In this document: positions 60,430 to 64,000 of the stretch, in pieces | Layout of the letters: every line of letters starts with the position of its first letter | How positions within the stretch are numbered: position 1 is the first letter of the stretch | Source: Tigriopus japonicus | Lineage: Eukaryota; Arthropoda; Copepoda; Harpacticoida; Harpacticidae | DNA length: 64,000 nucleotides | Assembly (NCBI GenBank): GCA_010645155.1 | Contig: CM021317.1 | Coordinates: 1,566,295-1,630,294 of the forward strand | Direction of reading: 5' to 3' | The notes under the pieces: generated by a model | What the model saw: only the letters and a program-made list of their open reading frames with translations | Databases searched by the model: none | Told to the model about the DNA's origin: nothing | Made by a program: the position numbers and the translations under genes

Positions 60430-60684
60430 TTTTGACTTTTTTTTTGGATTGTTGGTGTTAGGGTTGGAGGGTTGAGCCTCGCCCGGCCAGCGAAGCCAGC
60501 CATCACATCGTCCAAATCATTTCCGATAGGCAATTTCAAGTCCGGTATCAGAAAGGTTCTCCGTCTGTGGGTGTGGATTAACGTCTAAAAGTTTCCTTGA
60601 GAAAGGTCGGGGAGGAGAATCGAACCTGGGACCTCTCTCACTATAGGAAACTGCGCTAACCACGACACCACGTCTCCTCCCAAA
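60430..60684 (-). mobile_element. tRNA-derived SINE
   Basis: On the minus strand a tRNA-like head reads GGGAGGAGACGTGGTGTCGT then GGTTAGCGCAG (A box) and GGTTCGATTCTCC (B box), followed by a body with CCCACAGACGGAGAACC and GGCTTCGCTGGCCGGGCGAG. It ends in an A-rich tail (CCAAAAAAAAAGTCAAAAAG) near 60450-60430. The T stem does not pair fully, so it is not a working tRNA. No target duplication was found. A different head from the SINE at 9.8 kb. Confidence 0.75.
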
Positions 60685-62321
60685 CATTACAGCTTATATT
60701 TATTTATTTTTCTATTACAAAATATTTACACCTATCTATACACTATATCTTATTCCTATTACATTTTTGAAGCAAACCTTTTTTGACTTCTGGGATTGAA
60801 GTTAAAATTTGCCCTGTTTACAAAGTTAACACCATGTTTTCCTTCGTGGACTTTCTGTTAATGAAATCCCAGATACAAAACTGAATGCAACAAACTGGTT
60901 TTTCATCAAGAAAATGATTTTTCTTTTTGCTACAAGACTTAAAAACATGGTATCGTTTATTTAACTTAACAGAAAAGCTGACAGAAGAAATTCAGATCTG
61001 TCTTAAAAGAAAAAGTAAAGTTGGCTTGATGAATAAAAGGAAAATATTCTCAATACATTCTTTTACGTTGTGATTTTGTGATATTCAGGCGAATGGTATG
61101 GTCCAACCATTTTATAATGTCTGTCTCTCTTGATAGTTCAGCGAGTTTCTTGGGAGAAAACAAGGTTTTGCATCAACCAAGGTGATTGCCGTATTACGGA
61201 CCAATGAGATCAAGTAGCTAGAACTCAAACATTGATGATGGTTTCAAGTGGTTGGTACGGCCTTGTTTACAAGAGAGACAGGCAGACTTTGTTGTGGTCA
61301 CGCATGAACTTGTACTCTTGCAATCAGCCGCCAAATGGCCTTGAACAGTGTTTCCCAAGACACGAGAACAAGGAAACAAGTTGGATAAGGATCAATTTTG
61401 GGTGAATGTAATCATTCAACATATGCATACGTAAAACCTCTTTCGAACACCCAGTTGCAAAAAAGCAACCAAATTTTAGGATAAAAACAGATTCCAGTAG
61501 GAAATACTAGAAGTTTACGTAGAAAGGTGGAATGCAAATCAGAAGATCAAGCAAAATGCAAGAAATTATAACAGAAGCTCATGAAATTTCATACAAATGG
61601 AGCAAAACTTTGAACCTTCTGTCTAAGCAACAAAATATGATCTATCTCAATTAAAATTATTGTTTTGAATTTGATACCCTCTACTCTTGGCAAGGTGACA
61701 AGAGGTTTAAGACTGGATTAAACCAACCCTGAAAATGTGTCCAATAGACGATTTTAAAGAAAATCAACATGCTAGTCACCTAGATGACTGTCGCATAATT
61801 CAGCACGCCCTGAACGTATATTGTATGGGTGCCCTCTCTTGATCTCAAAATGAACTACTCGCTGTCAGAGCAAGCCTTCTTAATGAGACAAAATTAAGCT
61901 CCAATCAAATAGAAAAGTGATAATTAACGTCATCTTAAGGTAGAAAGGGTTGTGGGTGTGGGTGCTTTTGTTAAATCTTTGACCTTTATTTGTAATTACT
62001 CAGCGTGACTTTTTGATTGTTGGACACAAAAATATTGTAGTTGAGCTCTAAAAGACTTGAAAGAGGAAGATAAATCAACTTTCAGATAGAAGCTGCAATT
62101 TGGCAACAAGTTTAAGTTGAGGATAGCTCTGAAATGAAGAGACTTTGCCCTTGTTTTGCCTCCATCTAGTGGCGATTTTTGTCATCTTCGGTTCAACTTC
62201 TTCATTTGTCTATGACCTTCCCAGCGACAAGGCTGGATTAGAGACGGTTTATTGTGAGAGACGGGCGAGATTGAGAGCGGCTTCAATGACGTCTTACAAT
62301 TTGCAACATTTGATTGCCCAG
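60685..62321. other. Stretch without recognised feature
   Basis: AT-rich. A partial CTCF-like word (TCCATCTAGTGGCG, 11 of 12 to the core) occurs at 62161. No coding signal. Confidence 0.4.
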
Positions 62322-62456
62322 TAACAAACAAACAAAATAAAGAAAATAAACAAAACAAACAAAACAAACAAACAAACAAAATAAACAAAACAAAACAAAA
62401 CAAACAAAACAAACAAACAAACAAACAAAATAAACAAAACAAACAAACAAACAAAG
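62322..62456. repeat. Long simple repeat (AAACA/AACA)n
   Basis: About 135 bp of AACAAAC, AACAAAAC and AATAAAC units. The apparent Phe/Leu/Cys-rich minus-strand frames here are artefacts of the repeat. It may be an expanded SINE tail like that at 10.2 kb, but the sequence upstream does not match that SINE. Confidence 0.9.
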
Positions 62457-62669
62457 TTCAAATGATGCGAATGATTTTTACTCACTGAAAAGATGTGTTT
62501 TGTGCTGAAAAGAGTAAAGACAGTACAAGTCTAAGAGTGTTTTATCTGTTCATTAAAAGCATGAAGAGGCATTACAAATTCAATGTTTTACTTTAATGTT
62601 ATCTTGTATTATTCAAATATTCCAAAAGTTTATCCCAAACCAATGCAAGTTGATGTTCTACCATTAATT

Positions 62670-62945
62670 CCGCCGGTTTGCCGTGCACACTTCAGACAGA
62701 TTTTAGATGTTCATGCATTGGATAAGGTCATTTGGAAAGAAGTCTTTTTTGCGTGGAGAGTCTCTTTTTTTAAATGTTCCCCGTTACGCATTACCACATT
62801 ACGCATTACTTGTATACATTAACACAACAGATTTTCCATGCCCAGTCCAAAGAGATTCCAGATGTTCATGCATTGAGCAAGGTCATTTGAAAAGAAGTCT
62901 GGAAACTGTCCATTTTTGACATTTTTTGCGTGGGTAACTTCTTTT
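62670..62945. repeat. Imperfect tandem duplication (~155-bp spacing)
   Basis: The block GATGTTCATGCATTGGATAA, GGTCATTTGGAAAGAAGTCT and TTTTTTGCGTGG near 62706-62758 is repeated near 62862-62935 with GATGTTCATGCATTGAGCAA and GGTCATTTGAAAAGAAGTCT. Unit function unknown. Confidence 0.75.
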
Positions 62946-62949
62946 TTAG

Positions 62950-63849
62950 GTAATGTTTTAGTTCAAAAAATGTTTACTGTCCTCCATGGTGTTTGAGTCA
63001 AAGTTGAGTTGAGTTCGCGCGTCTCTGTTATCTATCGTCTCTAGACTGGCTGGAAGAGAGATTGTTAAGGTTACCCCAGAACCATCCTATAAAATGATTG
63101 GTAGAATTGGCAGTATTTTTCCCTTACGGTATTGCAACTCTGTGGTTAGTTCATTACGAGCCAAGGGTTCTTTAAATGAGCCAAATGAGCCAAGAGTTGC
63201 AATATTCAAGAGCAGATATTTTAAGTTGGAGGTTACCAAAAATCTGATAAGAGATTCTAAATAACTGCAATAATGTTAATTTTATCATATTAACCAGTTA
63301 ATGGTGGACATCATTCGAGAACAATTTTGGCATTTCAAATTGCTGCAATGGATGTTTTGCCATTTTGAATGGCCGGAATCACTATTATGTTTAAATTTTA
63401 ATGAGCCATCACCTTGCCTCATCAATCGCTTAATTATTGACATGAAGTGCAAATTTCCAGTTCTTAAGTTTATGTATTATAATAATAGAAAAGGTCATCC
63501 CCATTTTTGCGTCCAAAAATTGCCATGTGTTTGGATATTTCAACCCAAATTTAAAAAGCCATTTTAACGATCGCGTTAAATAACTATCTCTAATATTGTA
63601 TTGGCGTTTGTTTGATTAGCACTTAGTTGTTTAATTATTTCAAAAATTCGCCAAAACAAAACTTAGTAGTTAATTACCACGAAATCGTTTAATTGTGATT
63701 GTGTCTTGGGTACATTTTATAGATTGGCGTCTTTGAAATATGATAAAAAGTTTAGAGGTTCTAGTAAGAGGTATTTCTTTCGATAGTGTAGTATTCCCGC
63801 TTTACTCTCTTGTGGTTGCTCGTGCTCTTGCTAGTCATATATATTCTTG
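62950..63849. other. Stretch without firm feature
   Basis: GAGCCAA words are repeated near 63160-63200. An 88-codon plus frame at 63301-63567 is unrecognised. This could be the body or LTR of an element that continues past the window. Confidence 0.3.
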
Positions 63850-63891
63850 TATATAAACCTTGCCCTTTCTGAATATATCATCTAGTCATTC
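63850..63891 (+). promoter_or_regulatory. TATA box plus initiator-like sequence
   Basis: TATATAAA at 63850-63857 is followed 36 bp later by TCATTC (63886-63891), which fits the arthropod initiator TCAKTY. The spacing is slightly longer than typical, so a start near 63888 is plausible but unproven. It could belong to an LTR or a gene beyond the edge. Confidence 0.3.
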
Positions 63892-63902
63892 ACAACACTC
63901 GG

Positions 63903-64000
63903 ACATGCCACATGGCACAGCCGGTAGTTGCCGCCGTATTGGCGGAAGGACCTCGACCTTCTCCCTCCCCTTGGTCGGGGAGACGTAGGTCCGTGTTGCG
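63903..64000 (+). other. GC-rich structured edge segment, possible SINE head or start of a gene
   Basis: The last ~100 bp are much more GC-rich than the rest and fold readily (CCGCC..GGCGG and CTCCC..GGGGAG hairpins). TGGCACAGCCGG resembles a pol III A box, and CCTCGACCTT 30 bp later resembles a weak B box. The window ends before the element does, so its nature is open. Confidence 0.35.

Noticed and set aside
62182..62485. Phe/Leu/Cys-rich hydrophobic proteins on the minus strand
   Set aside because: Translations of the AAACA simple repeat.

Overview
This window looks like AT-rich nuclear DNA from an animal, most likely an arthropod; a crustacean is possible but nothing here proves it. There are no operons, ribosome-binding sites or dense ORFs. 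The recognisable features are split exons with consensus GT/AG borders, a very long intron, tRNA-derived SINEs, two decayed LINE copies and many short inverted-repeat DNA elements. Nearly all other open frames are under 110 codons and look random.

The only gene I can name lies on the minus strand. Two exons of a 5-HT1-type serotonin receptor sit at 28886-28754 (N-terminus with N-glycosylation sequons and the start of TM1) and 4582-4449 (rest of TM1 through TM2). Their split glycine codon joins exactly (phase 1), so they are consecutive and enclose an intron of about 24.2 kb. The rest of the receptor must lie beyond position 1. About 35 kb on the 5' side of the gene fill the rest of the window.

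The rest is mostly mobile-element sediment. At least eight small inverted-repeat families have TAGNG or CAGGG termini, and for most of them 8-bp target-site duplications can be read directly, which fits non-autonomous hAT-like elements. A separate family of ~450-bp fold-back elements has 7-bp duplications. It is clustered at 52-60 kb, and one copy has split the reverse-transcriptase YADD motif of a LINE. tRNA-derived SINEs are at 9.8, 19.9 and 60.5 kb, and a possible SINE or promoter-like segment runs off the right edge.

Layout: 1-4448, receptor downstream intron (or flank) with three small inverted-repeat elements; 4449-28886, receptor exons and the long intron (SINEs, five or more hAT-like elements, one LINE, all apparently tolerated in the intron); 28887-51 kb, sparse DNA with hAT-like elements and a few unproven candidate exons; 52-60.4 kb, LINE and fold-back cluster; 60.4-64 kb, SINE, AACA-type simple repeat, a local duplication and a GC-rich edge. 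Several inverted-repeat elements, and one isolated site, carry a 12-bp sequence matching the CTCF core consensus, which is the most interesting regulatory possibility in the window.
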